Assembly (NCBI RefSeq): GCF_021654135.1
Contig: NZ_JAKGSD010000003.1
Span: forward strand, 49,391 to 113,390
Direction of reading: 5' to 3'
DNA: 64,000 nucleotides
From: Amycolatopsis tucumanensis
GTDB taxonomy: Bacteria; Actinomycetota; Actinomycetes; Mycobacteriales; Pseudonocardiaceae
The stretch's first letter is position 1; every line of letters begins with the position of its first letter. This document shows positions 55,658-63,694 of the stretch, one piece after another. The translations under genes and the position numbers were made by a program. The notes beneath the pieces were generated by a model. The model made no database searches, had not been told where the DNA came from, and saw nothing but the letters and a program-made list of their open reading frames with translations.

Positions 55658-57822
55658 CCGCCATCGACAACCGCCGGGTCGACGCCCGCGACAAGGTGAC
55701 CGGCCGGACCGCCTACGGCGCCGACCGGGTGCCCGAGGGTGTGGCGTACGCGATGTTCGCGACCGCCCGGATCGGCAAGGGCCGGATCGTCTCGATCGAT
55801 ACCTCCGCTGCCGAAGCCGTTCCGGGCGTGCGCCTGGTGGTGACCCGGTTCGAACCCGGTGAGCTGGGCGAAGGCAGCTTCGTCATGGGCGGCGGGCACG
55901 GGTTCCAGAGCTTCCAGCCGCTGCTCGGTGACCGGGTGGCCTACCGCGGCCAGCCGATCGCGCTGGTGGTCGCGGACACGCTCGTCGCGGCCACCGAGGC
56001 CGCCGAACTGGTGACGGGCGAGTACGAGGTGGAGCCGTTCGCGGTCGGGCTCGACGCCGACGGCGCGAACACCGTCGTCCAGGAGGAGGCCATCCCGCTG
56101 CCGTTCCTGGCCGACGTCAAGGTGGGCGACGCGGACGCCGCCTTCGCCGCCAGCCCGGTGCGGGTGGAGGGCACCTACGAGCACGCCCCGCAGCACCAGG
56201 TGCCGATGGAGCTGATCAGCAGCGTCGTGGAATGGCACGGCGACCGCGTGATCGTGCACGAGGGCACCCAGAACGCGGGCGCGCTGCGCCACGGCCTGGC
56301 CCGGCAGCTGGGCATCGACGCGGCGAACGTCGAGATCCGCTCGCCCTACGTCGGCGGCGGGTTCGGGCAGAAGAACTCGCTGCAGCCGCACCTGGGCCCG
56401 CTGGCCGTCGTCGCGCGCCGCCTCGGCCGCCCGGTCAAGCTGGTGCTGCCGCGGCCGCAGACGTTCCACGCGGCCAGCTTCCGGCCCGCGTCCCGGCACA
56501 CCGTGCGGCTGGGCGCCGACACCTCCGGCAAGTTGCTGGCCGCGGTGCACGAGGTCGACCAGCAGACCTCGCGGCACGACCTGTTCCCGTGCACGGCCAC
56601 GGAGGTCACCTCGCGGCTGTACGGCGTGCCGGCCTTTCGCGGCAGGCAGCGGCTGGTGCAGACCGACGTGCAGACCCCCGGGTACATGCGCGCGCCGTTC
56701 GAGAGCCCCGCGACGTTCGCGTTCGAGTCCGCCGTGGACGAGCTCGCCTACGCCACCGGGCAGGACCCGGTGGCGCTGCGGCTGGCCAACGACACGGCGG
56801 TCGACCCGGTGAGCGGGCACCCGTTCTCCAGCCGCTACCTGGCCGAATGCCTGCGGCGGGGCGCGCAGCGGTTCGGCTGGGCGGACCGGAACCCGGAGCC
56901 CGGGTCGATGGTCGCCCCGGACGGGTCGTCGATCGGCTGGGGTGTGGCGGCGGGGGCCTACCCGTGCAACGTCGCGCCCGCGGTCGCGCACCTGTCGGCG
57001 AGCGCGGACGGGCGGGTGACGGTGAGCGTCGACGGGCACGAGATGGGGCAGGGCATCCGGTCGGCGATCGCGCTGACCGTGGCGCGCGACCTCGGGGTGC
57101 CCGCCGCCGACGTGGTGGTGCTGGTCGGGGACACCCGGGTGGCGCCCCAGCACCTGACCGCTGGTTCGTGGGGCACCGCGACGGCGCTACCCGCCGTCCA
57201 GAGTGGACTGGCGGAGCTGCGCAAGCACCTGGACGTCCCGGCGTCCGGGGACGTGGACGTCGCGGCGGCGGTCGCGGCGACCGGGCGGGACGCGGTGGAG
57301 GTCGAGGTGACCTCGCAGGCGCCGGAGATGCTGGAGCGGTCCCGGGCCGGGCTGGTCGCGATCGCGGGCCCGGAGTTCGGGGAGTTCAGCTCGTTCAGCT
57401 GGATCGCGCACTTCGTCGAGGTGCGGGTCGAGGCGGGGACGCGGCGGATCCGCGTGCCGCGGGTGGTCAGCGTCGCGGACTGCGGCCGGGTGGCGAGCCC
57501 GGTCACGGCGGCCAGCCAGGTGCGGGGCGCCGTGGTGTGGGGCATTGGCGCGGCGCTGCGGGAGGAGAGCGAGGTGGACGACCGCTTCGGCGGCTTCCTC
57601 AACACCACGCTGGAGGAGTACCCGGTGCCGGTGAACGCCGACGTGCACGACATCGACGTGTCCTTCATCGACGAGCCGGACCCGCTGTTCAACTCCGCCG
57701 GGGTGAAGGGGCTGGGCGAGGTCGCGATGGTCGGGGTGGCCGCGGCCATCGCGAACGCGGTGCACCACGCGACGGGCCGCCGTCCCCGGCGGCTGCCCAT
57801 CCGGCTCGAGCACGTCCTCTGA
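55654..57822 (+). CDS. Molybdenum hydroxylase, molybdopterin-binding subunit
   Basis: A 722-residue catalytic subunit of the PaoC/XdhB type. It binds molybdopterin cytosine dinucleotide-type cofactor: VGGGFGQKNSLQPHLG near 230, ESPATFAFESAVDELA, GHEMGQGIRSAIALTV near 462, and the catalytic Glu in GVKGLGEVAMVGVAAA near 690. Likely oxidises an aromatic aldehyde or N-heterocycle. ATG overlaps the FAD subunit stop by four bases. The maturation factor (PaoD/XdhC) usually found with such operons is absent from the window. Confidence 0.93.
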   Translation: MTAIDNRRVDARDKVTGRTAYGADRVPEGVAYAMFATARIGKGRIVSIDTSAAEAVPGVRLVVTRFEPGELGEGSFVMGGGHGFQSFQPLLGDRVAYRGQPIALVVADTLVAATEAAELVTGEYEVEPFAVGLDADGANTVVQEEAIPLPFLADVKVGDADAAFAASPVRVEGTYEHAPQHQVPMELISSVVEWHGDRVIVHEGTQNAGALRHGLARQLGIDAANVEIRSPYVGGGFGQKNSLQPHLGPLAVVARRLGRPVKLVLPRPQTFHAASFRPASRHTVRLGADTSGKLLAAVHEVDQQTSRHDLFPCTATEVTSRLYGVPAFRGRQRLVQTDVQTPGYMRAPFESPATFAFESAVDELAYATGQDPVALRLANDTAVDPVSGHPFSSRYLAECLRRGAQRFGWADRNPEPGSMVAPDGSSIGWGVAAGAYPCNVAPAVAHLSASADGRVTVSVDGHEMGQGIRSAIALTVARDLGVPAADVVVLVGDTRVAPQHLTAGSWGTATALPAVQSGLAELRKHLDVPASGDVDVAAAVAATGRDAVEVEVTSQAPEMLERSRAGLVAIAGPEFGEFSSFSWIAHFVEVRVEAGTRRIRVPRVVSVADCGRVASPVTAASQVRGAVVWGIGAALREESEVDDRFGGFLNTTLEEYPVPVNADVHDIDVSFIDEPDPLFNSAGVKGLGEVAMVGVAAAIANAVHHATGRRPRRLPIRLEHVL

Positions 57823-57823
57823 C

Positions 57824-58813
57824 GTGGCCGTGGTGTCCCGGCCGGCGGTGAGCGCCCCGGACGCGCTGAGCCCGGCCGCCCTGGCCGACGCGAGACGGGC
57901 CCAGCCCCGGCGCGGGCTGGCCGGGCTGCTGTTCGTGCTGCCGGTCGCCGGGTTCCTGGCGGCCGGCGCGGGCGGCCCGGCGCAATCGGCCGCGCTGCTC
58001 GGACCCGCCGTGGCCTTCGCATTGCCGCTGGTGGCGATGATCGCCTTCTGGTGGGACGACTGGCCCGGCAGTCTTGCGCGTCCGGGGTGGTCCGGGCTCT
58101 ACGACACGCTGCTGGTCGTGGCGGGCGGGCTGGTGCTGAGCCTGCTCGGGCGGGCGGTCGCGGGCGCGGCGAACCCGTTGCCGCTGGCCGGCGGGATCTT
58201 CACCGTCATGCTGCAGCTGACGCTGGTCTGCGAACGGTGGCCGCTCGCCGGGGCCGGGCGGATCCGCTCCGGCCTCGCCGCGCTGGCCGGGTGCTGGGCG
58301 GCAGGGGCGGTGGCGTACCTGCTGCTCGTCCGGTCCGGGGCCGTGCCGGGGGAGGCGTACGGGGCGTGGTTCACCGCGCTCGGCGCGTGGCAGATGGTCT
58401 TCTACGTCGCCCTGCGCGGGTGGCCGTTCGCCCGCATCCGGCGGCGCGCCGTGCGGCTGGTGACCGCGAACGCGGCCGTGGTGGTGTGCGGTTCGGCGAG
58501 CTGCCTGATCGCGGAACCGGGCCGCGTCACGGCGATCGCCGCGGCGGTGGTCGCGTCGGTCCTGGTGGTCTCGATGCAGTTCGAGGCGTGGCCCGCGGTG
58601 CGGCTCGGTCCACTGCCCGGGCGGAGCCTGGCGCTGACGATCGTGGCCGTGCTGGCGGTGTCGCTGTCGTGGCTGCTCCCGCCGCTCGCCCGCGTGGCCG
58701 GCGTCCCGGAGTCCGAAGTGGACGGCTGGGTCACGCACGCGCTGCTGAACGCGCTGAGCCTGGCCGTCATCCTGCACGTCGCGGTGTGGCGCCGCTGGCC
58801 CGGCCGCGCGTGA
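57824..58813 (+). CDS. Multi-pass membrane protein of unknown function
   Basis: A 329-residue protein with about eight hydrophobic segments, for example LAGLLFVLPVAGFLAAGA, LGPAVAFALPLVAMIAFWW, TLLVVAGGLVLSLL and LALTIVAVLAVSLSWLL. I do not recognise the family. GTG start one base after the molybdenum-subunit stop, so it belongs to that operon. It may serve transport or membrane attachment of the enzyme; this is a guess from position. No charged channel motif is visible. Confidence 0.75.
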   Translation: MAVVSRPAVSAPDALSPAALADARRAQPRRGLAGLLFVLPVAGFLAAGAGGPAQSAALLGPAVAFALPLVAMIAFWWDDWPGSLARPGWSGLYDTLLVVAGGLVLSLLGRAVAGAANPLPLAGGIFTVMLQLTLVCERWPLAGAGRIRSGLAALAGCWAAGAVAYLLLVRSGAVPGEAYGAWFTALGAWQMVFYVALRGWPFARIRRRAVRLVTANAAVVVCGSASCLIAEPGRVTAIAAAVVASVLVVSMQFEAWPAVRLGPLPGRSLALTIVAVLAVSLSWLLPPLARVAGVPESEVDGWVTHALLNALSLAVILHVAVWRRWPGRA

Positions 58814-58889
58814 TCCGATCACCGGGTGTCACGGCTTTCAGATGAGCGGTGTCTTCAGGGCGAACTGTTGTGCACGGAAGGGAAATCCC

Positions 58890-59276
58890 ATGAACGTCGC
58901 CCTGTGGATCGCCGCCGGGGTGCTCGCCGCGGTCGCCCTCACCGGGGGCTTCACCAAGTCGTTCCTGCCGGTGGAAAAGCTGGCCGCGGCGCACGGCGGG
59001 GAGTGGACGGGGGACGCCGCGCCCGCGTTCGTGCGGACGCTCGGCGTGCTGGAGATCCTGGCCGCGATCGGGCTGGTGCTGCCCGCGGTGACCGGGATCG
59101 CGCCGGTGCTGGTGCCGGTGACCGCGGTGTGCTGGGCCGAGCTGATGATCGGCGCGATGATCACGCACCTCCGCTACGAAGGCGGCGCGCGGTTCGCCGG
59201 CCTGAACCTGATCTACCTCGTGGTCGCGGTGTTCATCGCGTGGGGCCGCTTCGGGATCGCGCCGTTCGCGGGGTGA
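58890..59276 (+). CDS. DoxX family membrane protein
   Basis: A 128-residue protein with four membrane segments in DoxX/DoxD-like order: FTKSFLPVEKLA, VLEILAAIGLVLPAVTG, VTAVCWAELMIGAMITH and NLIYLVVAVFIAWGRFG. Starts at ATG 58890, with GGAAGGGAAA upstream. The family takes part in redox and membrane stress functions of uncertain mechanism. A 76-bp gap separates it from the previous gene. Confidence 0.88.
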   Translation: MNVALWIAAGVLAAVALTGGFTKSFLPVEKLAAAHGGEWTGDAAPAFVRTLGVLEILAAIGLVLPAVTGIAPVLVPVTAVCWAELMIGAMITHLRYEGGARFAGLNLIYLVVAVFIAWGRFGIAPFAG

Positions 59277-59330
59277 GCGGGCCGCTTTTCGCGTACCGTG
59301 CGGGCCGGGTTTCGAGGACAGGAGGATGGG

Positions 59331-59675
59331 ATGCCAGCGAGCGTCATCGACCGCCGCGACGGCCGACCGGACGGCGAAAACTGGACCGAGAACTTCGAAG
59401 AACTCCCCGGCGGGGCGGGGATCTCCATCATCCTGGAATCGACGTCGGAAGCCGGTGCGGGCCCGCGCCTGCACCGGCACCCGTACGCGGAGACGTTCGT
59501 GATCCGCCGCGGCAGCGCGGTGTTCACCATCGGGGCCGACGAGGTCGCCGCCAGGGCCGGTCAGGTGCTCGTCGTCCCGGCCGGGACGACGCACAAGTTC
59601 ACCACCCGGCCCGGCGGCTACGAGGCCGTGCACATCCACGCCGCTCCGCGTTTCGTCACCGAGTGGCTGGAGTAG
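59331..59675 (+). CDS. Cupin domain protein
   Basis: A 114-residue single-domain cupin: LHRHPYAETFVIRRGSAVF gives the first motif (His, His, Glu) and VVPAGTTHKFTT the second. The metal site HxH...E...H is complete. The partner substrate is unknown; such small cupins are often isomerases or dioxygenases. Start ATG 59331; GAGGACAGGAGG is upstream. Convergent with the zinc-type dehydrogenase, with the repeated tails between them. Confidence 0.88.
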   Translation: MPASVIDRRDGRPDGENWTENFEELPGGAGISIILESTSEAGAGPRLHRHPYAETFVIRRGSAVFTIGADEVAARAGQVLVVPAGTTHKFTTRPGGYEAVHIHAAPRFVTEWLE

Positions 59676-59683
59676 GGGGCACG

Positions 59684-60220
59684 GTCAGCACGAGCTTGCC
59701 GAACTGGTCGCCCGACGCGAGTTCGGCCAGCGCGCGTGGGCCGTCCTGCAGTGGGAACGTTCGGTGGACGACCGGCCGGATCCGGTGCTCGCCGCGTTCA
59801 CCACCGGCCGCGGTCACGCGGTCAGCCTTGGCTTGCCGAAGGTCGCCTGCCGGGAGTTCGGTCAGTGTGCGTGGGCCGTCGTCCGGTGGGAAGGTGCGGT
59901 GGATCACCGGCCGGATCTGGTGCTCGGCCGCGTTCACCACCGGCCGTGGTCACGCGGTCAGCCTTGGCTTGCCGAAGGTCGCCTGCCGGGAGTTCGGCCA
60001 GCGCGCGTGGGCCGTCCTGCAGTGGGAACGTTCGGTGGACGACCGGCCGGATCCGGTGCTCGCCGCGTTCACCACCGGCCATGGTCACGGGGTCAGCACG
60101 AGCTTGCCGAACTGGTCGCCCGACGCGAGTTCGGCCAGCGCGCGTGGGCCGTCCTCCAGTGGGAACGTGCGGTGGACGACCGGCCGGATCCGGTGCTCGG
60201 TCACCAGGTCGAGCATCCGC
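59684..60220. repeat. Four tandem copies of the 3' end of the dehydrogenase gene
   Basis: The real 3' end (minus strand, 60085-60220) encodes TEHRIRPVVHRTFPLEDG and RALAELASGDQFGKLVLTP then TGA. The matching GTGGGAA marker recurs on the plus strand at 59751, 59886, 60022 and 60159 (spacing 135, 136 and 137 bp). The outermost copy (59684-59800) is nearly identical to the true gene end. The two middle copies carry altered sequence GDLRQAKADRV in place of the C-terminus. Spacings not divisible by three put copies in different frames, so the array is noncoding relic or regulatory sequence. Confidence 0.88.
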
Positions 60221-61065
60221 CCGAACTCCCGCGCGCTGCCCATCGACGTGCCCAGCAGGCTGATCTGCCGGAAGAACATCTCGCGCAGCGACAGGGTGAC
60301 GGCCGCGCCCGTCGTCGCGCCGAGCGACACCAGCCGCCCGCCCGGGCGCAGCACCGACAGGCACCGGCCGAACGTGGCCGAGCCGACGCTGTCGATGACG
60401 AGGTCCACCGGCTTCCCCAGCGCGCCGCGCCAGTCCTCGGCGCTGCCGATCGCCCGGTCGGCCCCCAGTTCGAGCGCCCGGCGGCACTTCTCCGGGCTGC
60501 GCGAGGTCACGCTGACGGTGGCGCCGGCCGCCTTGGCCATGGCCAGCGCGAAGGTCGCCACCCCGCTGCCGATCCCGGGCAGCAGCACGTGCTCGCCCGG
60601 GCGCAGCCCGCCGCGCGTGAACAGCGCCCGGTACGCCGTCAGTGCCGCGAGCGGAAGGGCCGCCGCTTCGGTCCAGCCGAGGTGCGCCGGTTTGGGGGCC
60701 ACGTTCTTCGCCGGCACCACGACGTACTCGGCGAACGTGCCGTCGGTGGGCACGCCGAGAATGGCGGGGACCTCCGGCACGTCGCCGGGCTCGTCCCAGT
60801 CCAGCGAGGGGTTGACGACGACCTCGGTCCCGGGAGCCACCTCCGCGCCCGGCCCGGCCGCGGCGACCACTCCGGCGCCGTCCGAACCCAGCACGACCGG
60901 AGCGTCATCGGCCCCGCGCCCGTCGACGAGGAACAGGTCGCGGTGGTTGAGACCGGCCGCGCGGACAGCGACCACGACCTCGCCCGGTCCCGGCCGCGGC
61001 GCGGGCACCTCCGCCACCCGCACACCCGTGAGTCCCGTCGCGTTCCCGTGCACCACTGCGGTCAT
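60085..61065 (-). CDS. Zinc-binding dehydrogenase/quinone oxidoreductase-like MDR protein
   Basis: A 326-residue medium-chain dehydrogenase without zinc-site cysteines: GLNHRDLFLVDG, LGSDGAGVV, LPGIGSGVATFALAMAKAAG (cofactor loop) and SVGSATFGRCLSVLRPGGRL. Likely an NADPH-dependent reductase of quinones or unsaturated ketones. ATG at 61065 is chosen since homology starts at TAVVHGNATGL. Its last 45 codons are repeated downstream in tandem. Codon use is like its neighbours. Confidence 0.92.
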   Translation of the reverse strand: MTAVVHGNATGLTGVRVAEVPAPRPGPGEVVVAVRAAGLNHRDLFLVDGRGADDAPVVLGSDGAGVVAAAGPGAEVAPGTEVVVNPSLDWDEPGDVPEVPAILGVPTDGTFAEYVVVPAKNVAPKPAHLGWTEAAALPLAALTAYRALFTRGGLRPGEHVLLPGIGSGVATFALAMAKAAGATVSVTSRSPEKCRRALELGADRAIGSAEDWRGALGKPVDLVIDSVGSATFGRCLSVLRPGGRLVSLGATTGAAVTLSLREMFFRQISLLGTSMGSAREFGRMLDLVTEHRIRPVVHRTFPLEDGPRALAELASGDQFGKLVLTP

Positions 61066-61161
61066 CGTTGTCACGTCCGCGAAGCTAACAGCGGTCCGGC
61101 GCGCGCCTCCAACGATGGCGAACCGGGTCACAGCACGGCTTTTTCAGATCGTGAACCGCCG

Positions 61162-61596
61162 TCACTCGAGTTCCGCGTCGAGGGTGATGGTGGTGCCCGT
61201 CAGCGCGGCCGAGACCGGGCACGTTTCCTTGGCGTCCTCGGCGATCTTGCGGAAGTCGTCCGGGCTCGCGCCCGGCACCGTCGCGCGGACCGCGAGCGCG
61301 ATGCCCTTGATCTCGTACCCGCCACCGGACTTCGGGCCGAACGACACCGTCGCGGTGGTCCGGATCTTCGCCGGCGGGGTGCCCGCGCGCCCGAGCAGAC
61401 CGGACAGCTGCATGCAGTAGCACGAGGAGTGCGCGGCCGCGATCAGCTCCTCGGGACTGGTCTTGCCGCCGGCTTCCTCGGCACGTGCCGGCCACGAGAC
61501 CGCGAACGTGGTCAGCTCCGACGTGTCGAGACTGGTCTCCCCGGACCCGCTCGGCAGGTCGCCGGTCCAGGTGGTGGTGGCTTGACGATCGGTCAT
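61162..61596 (-). CDS. OsmC family peroxiredoxin-like protein
   Basis: A 144-residue OsmC-type thiol peroxidase. The first active cysteine is in AHSSCYCMQLSGLL (Cys59; an extra Cys61) and the second in AKETCPVSAALTG near 126; the conserved Arg/Glu framework is present (TSPEELIAAAHSS). It reduces organic hydroperoxides. GGAGGAGG precedes the ATG by six bases. In the same direction as the SMP-30 gene upstream. Confidence 0.93.
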   Translation of the reverse strand: MTDRQATTTWTGDLPSGSGETSLDTSELTTFAVSWPARAEEAGGKTSPEELIAAAHSSCYCMQLSGLLGRAGTPPAKIRTTATVSFGPKSGGGYEIKGIALAVRATVPGASPDDFRKIAEDAKETCPVSAALTGTTITLDAELE

Positions 61597-61655
61597 GGCG
61601 GACCTCCTCCGGTCGTGCGCTGCGCACGGGCGGGGCCGCGGCGCGGCCAAGGCGG

Positions 61656-62513
61656 TCACGGGTGGCCGGCGTGGGCGGCTGGAGCGCGCGCCGTGCACAC
61701 CTGACCTGTCTCCGGCCCGGTCAGCAGACGCTCCAGATTGTCCTCGAACCCGTCCGCCATGCGCCAGTCCGCCGCGAGCGTGAACAACGTCCGGCCGTCC
61801 TCGCCGCCCAGGGTGCACGCGAACCCGGCCCGGTCCAGTGGGACGGTGGCGAGCACCTCGCCGCCCTCGGCGACCCGCAGGCAGGCCGGTCCCCGCTCGG
61901 TCCAGCCCGGCGTCCACACGGCCCCCTCGGCGTCGAGGACGATGCCGTCCCCGGGCAGCGGGGCCCACACCCGCCGCCCGGTGAGGGTGCCGTCGGGGCG
62001 GATGTCGAACGCGGTGAGCCTGCCTGCGAACGACTCCGAGACGATCAGCGTCCCCTCGTCCGGCGTCACCGCCATGCCGTTGGGGAACGCCAGCCCGTCC
62101 GCGACCCGCCGCACCGAGCCGTCCGCCCTGATCAGGGCGACGAACCCGGGCGCTTCTCCCGCGCCCGGGTGAAAGTCCGTGCCGCCGTTGACGTAGATGT
62201 CGCCCCGGCCGGTGACGACGATCTCGTTGAGGCCGGCGCCCAGGCCGGTCAGGTCGGCGTGGTCGGTCAGCGACCCGTCCGCCTCTTGACGCAGCAGGCG
62301 GCCCTCCGGCCCGGCGACCACCAGCAACCGCCCGTCCGGCAGCCAGTCGATCGAGAACGGCAACGTCGTCGGCGCGGTGGCCATCACCTCGGCGTTGCCG
62401 TCCAAGTCGACGGCCAGCACCTGCCGCGTCCCCCAGTTCGCCAGCCAGAGCCGGTGCTCGTGCCAGCGCGCCGACTCGCCGATCTTCAACCCGGTCAGCA
62501 GAACGTCGCTCAT
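61656..62513 (-). CDS. SMP-30/gluconolactonase family protein
   Basis: A 285-residue six-bladed propeller lactonase-like protein: GESARWHEHRLWLANWG (first metal Glu near 13), GAGLNEIVVTGRGDIYVNGG (Asn near 97), LAFPNGMAVTPDEGTL and ESFAGRLTAFD. A second member of this family in the window, not closely related to the lactonase of the galactonate operon. ATG at 62513. Probably transcribed with the OsmC gene (59-bp gap). Substrate unknown. Confidence 0.9.
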   Translation of the reverse strand: MSDVLLTGLKIGESARWHEHRLWLANWGTRQVLAVDLDGNAEVMATAPTTLPFSIDWLPDGRLLVVAGPEGRLLRQEADGSLTDHADLTGLGAGLNEIVVTGRGDIYVNGGTDFHPGAGEAPGFVALIRADGSVRRVADGLAFPNGMAVTPDEGTLIVSESFAGRLTAFDIRPDGTLTGRRVWAPLPGDGIVLDAEGAVWTPGWTERGPACLRVAEGGEVLATVPLDRAGFACTLGGEDGRTLFTLAADWRMADGFEDNLERLLTGPETGQVCTARAPAAHAGHP

Positions 62514-62584
62514 CGTGTCCGCTCCTCACGGTCGAGGGAACCCGTTCACCGGCTACACGAACGGCGGCAGGCCGGATCGACACC

Positions 62585-63670
62585 TCACCACCACGCGTTG
62601 CGCGTGGCCGGGTCCTTCACCGCCCCGTCGGCCTTGGTCTGGGCGGTGTGCTCGGCGCCGGTGAGGTCGGCGCCGGAGAAGTCGGAACGGCCCAGGTCCG
62701 CGTACTCGAAATCCGCGCCGGTGAAGGTCGATCCGGAGAAATCCGCGCTGCCCAGCTTGGCGCTGTCGAACCGGGCGCCGGTGAAGTCGGCGTTCGTGGC
62801 GAAGACGAAACCGGCCGTGAGATCCGCGCGGTACAGCGACGCGCCGACAAGCGTGGCATCGGACAGCGCGGTCAGCCCGAGACGCGCCCCGCTCAGATTG
62901 GCCCCGCTGAGGTCGGAGCCGATCAGCGACATCCCGCTCAGGTCGCCGTCCACCGCCCGCACCTCGCGCAGGCACAGCTCGCGCAGGTCGATCACCGCCG
63001 GCCCGGGATCCCGGGTGACGTCGCGGCGGGTCAGCACCGCGAAGGCGGCCGCCACGTCCGCCGGTGTCGGCGGGCACGGCTCGCCCCGGACGCGCGGGCT
63101 GGTGGAGCGCAGGAACGCGGACAGGACCTCGACCATGGTCGCCTGGTCCCGCGGCGAGTCGACCGCGATCCGCTCCAGCGCGTAGATCCCGCCGAGCCGC
63201 CGGTGCAGGTTCGCGGCGCCCTCGGCGCCCAGCTGGTCGACGGCGCGGGTGTAGCGGTCGGTGATCTGCCCCTGCCGGGCCACCTCGATCTGGTCGCGGG
63301 TGGCCTGCAGCGAGATCGCGGTGAACACCAGCGCGCCGACCGCGGTCACCGTGGTGACCATCCCGCCGATGCGGGACCAGCGCTCGGCCGCGCCGGCACC
63401 GGTGGTCGTGGGGCGCTGCCGGCTCCGCGACCACAGCACCCCGGCGGCTACCAGCGCCACGACGGCCGCCACCAGCGGCCACCACTCGGTGAGGAACGGC
63501 CACCACGACGTCGCCGCCGGAGCCAGCTGCCAGCCGAGGGCGGCGGCCGCCAGCACGACCAGAGCCAGCGCCGTGCGGCGGGCGCGGCGCCGGGTCCGGA
63601 GGTCGCGCTCCCGGCCCCGCAGCGCGTCACGCGCGAGATCTTCGTCCACGTGCGGTAGTCGCCACGCCAC
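62585..63670 (-). CDS. Membrane protein with C-terminal pentapeptide repeats
   Basis: A 361-residue protein: a basic cytoplasmic start (GRERDLRTRRRARR), two membrane helices (ALALVVLAAAALGWQL, and WPLVAAVVALVAAGVLW), a third hydrophobic segment (GMVTTVTAVGALVFTAISLQ), a helical region RYTRAVDQLGAEG with RLGGIYALERIA, and about 20 pentapeptide units A(D/N)LxG in the last 120 residues (LSGANLSGA, ADFSGSTFTGADFEYADLG). This layout is common in Actinobacteria; function unknown. GTG start at 63670 is uncertain; a GTG at 63652 is also possible. Confidence 0.85.
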   Translation of the reverse strand: MAWRLPHVDEDLARDALRGRERDLRTRRRARRTALALVVLAAAALGWQLAPAATSWWPFLTEWWPLVAAVVALVAAGVLWSRSRQRPTTTGAGAAERWSRIGGMVTTVTAVGALVFTAISLQATRDQIEVARQGQITDRYTRAVDQLGAEGAANLHRRLGGIYALERIAVDSPRDQATMVEVLSAFLRSTSPRVRGEPCPPTPADVAAAFAVLTRRDVTRDPGPAVIDLRELCLREVRAVDGDLSGMSLIGSDLSGANLSGARLGLTALSDATLVGASLYRADLTAGFVFATNADFTGARFDSAKLGSADFSGSTFTGADFEYADLGRSDFSGADLTGAEHTAQTKADGAVKDPATRNAWW

Positions 63671-63694
63671 CGCCCGGCGTAACCGGCCGGGTCG

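Noticed and set aside
59822..60487. Minus-strand frame over the tandem tails
   Set aside because: It mixes shifted frames of the dehydrogenase and its repeats; no start or family sequence of its own.
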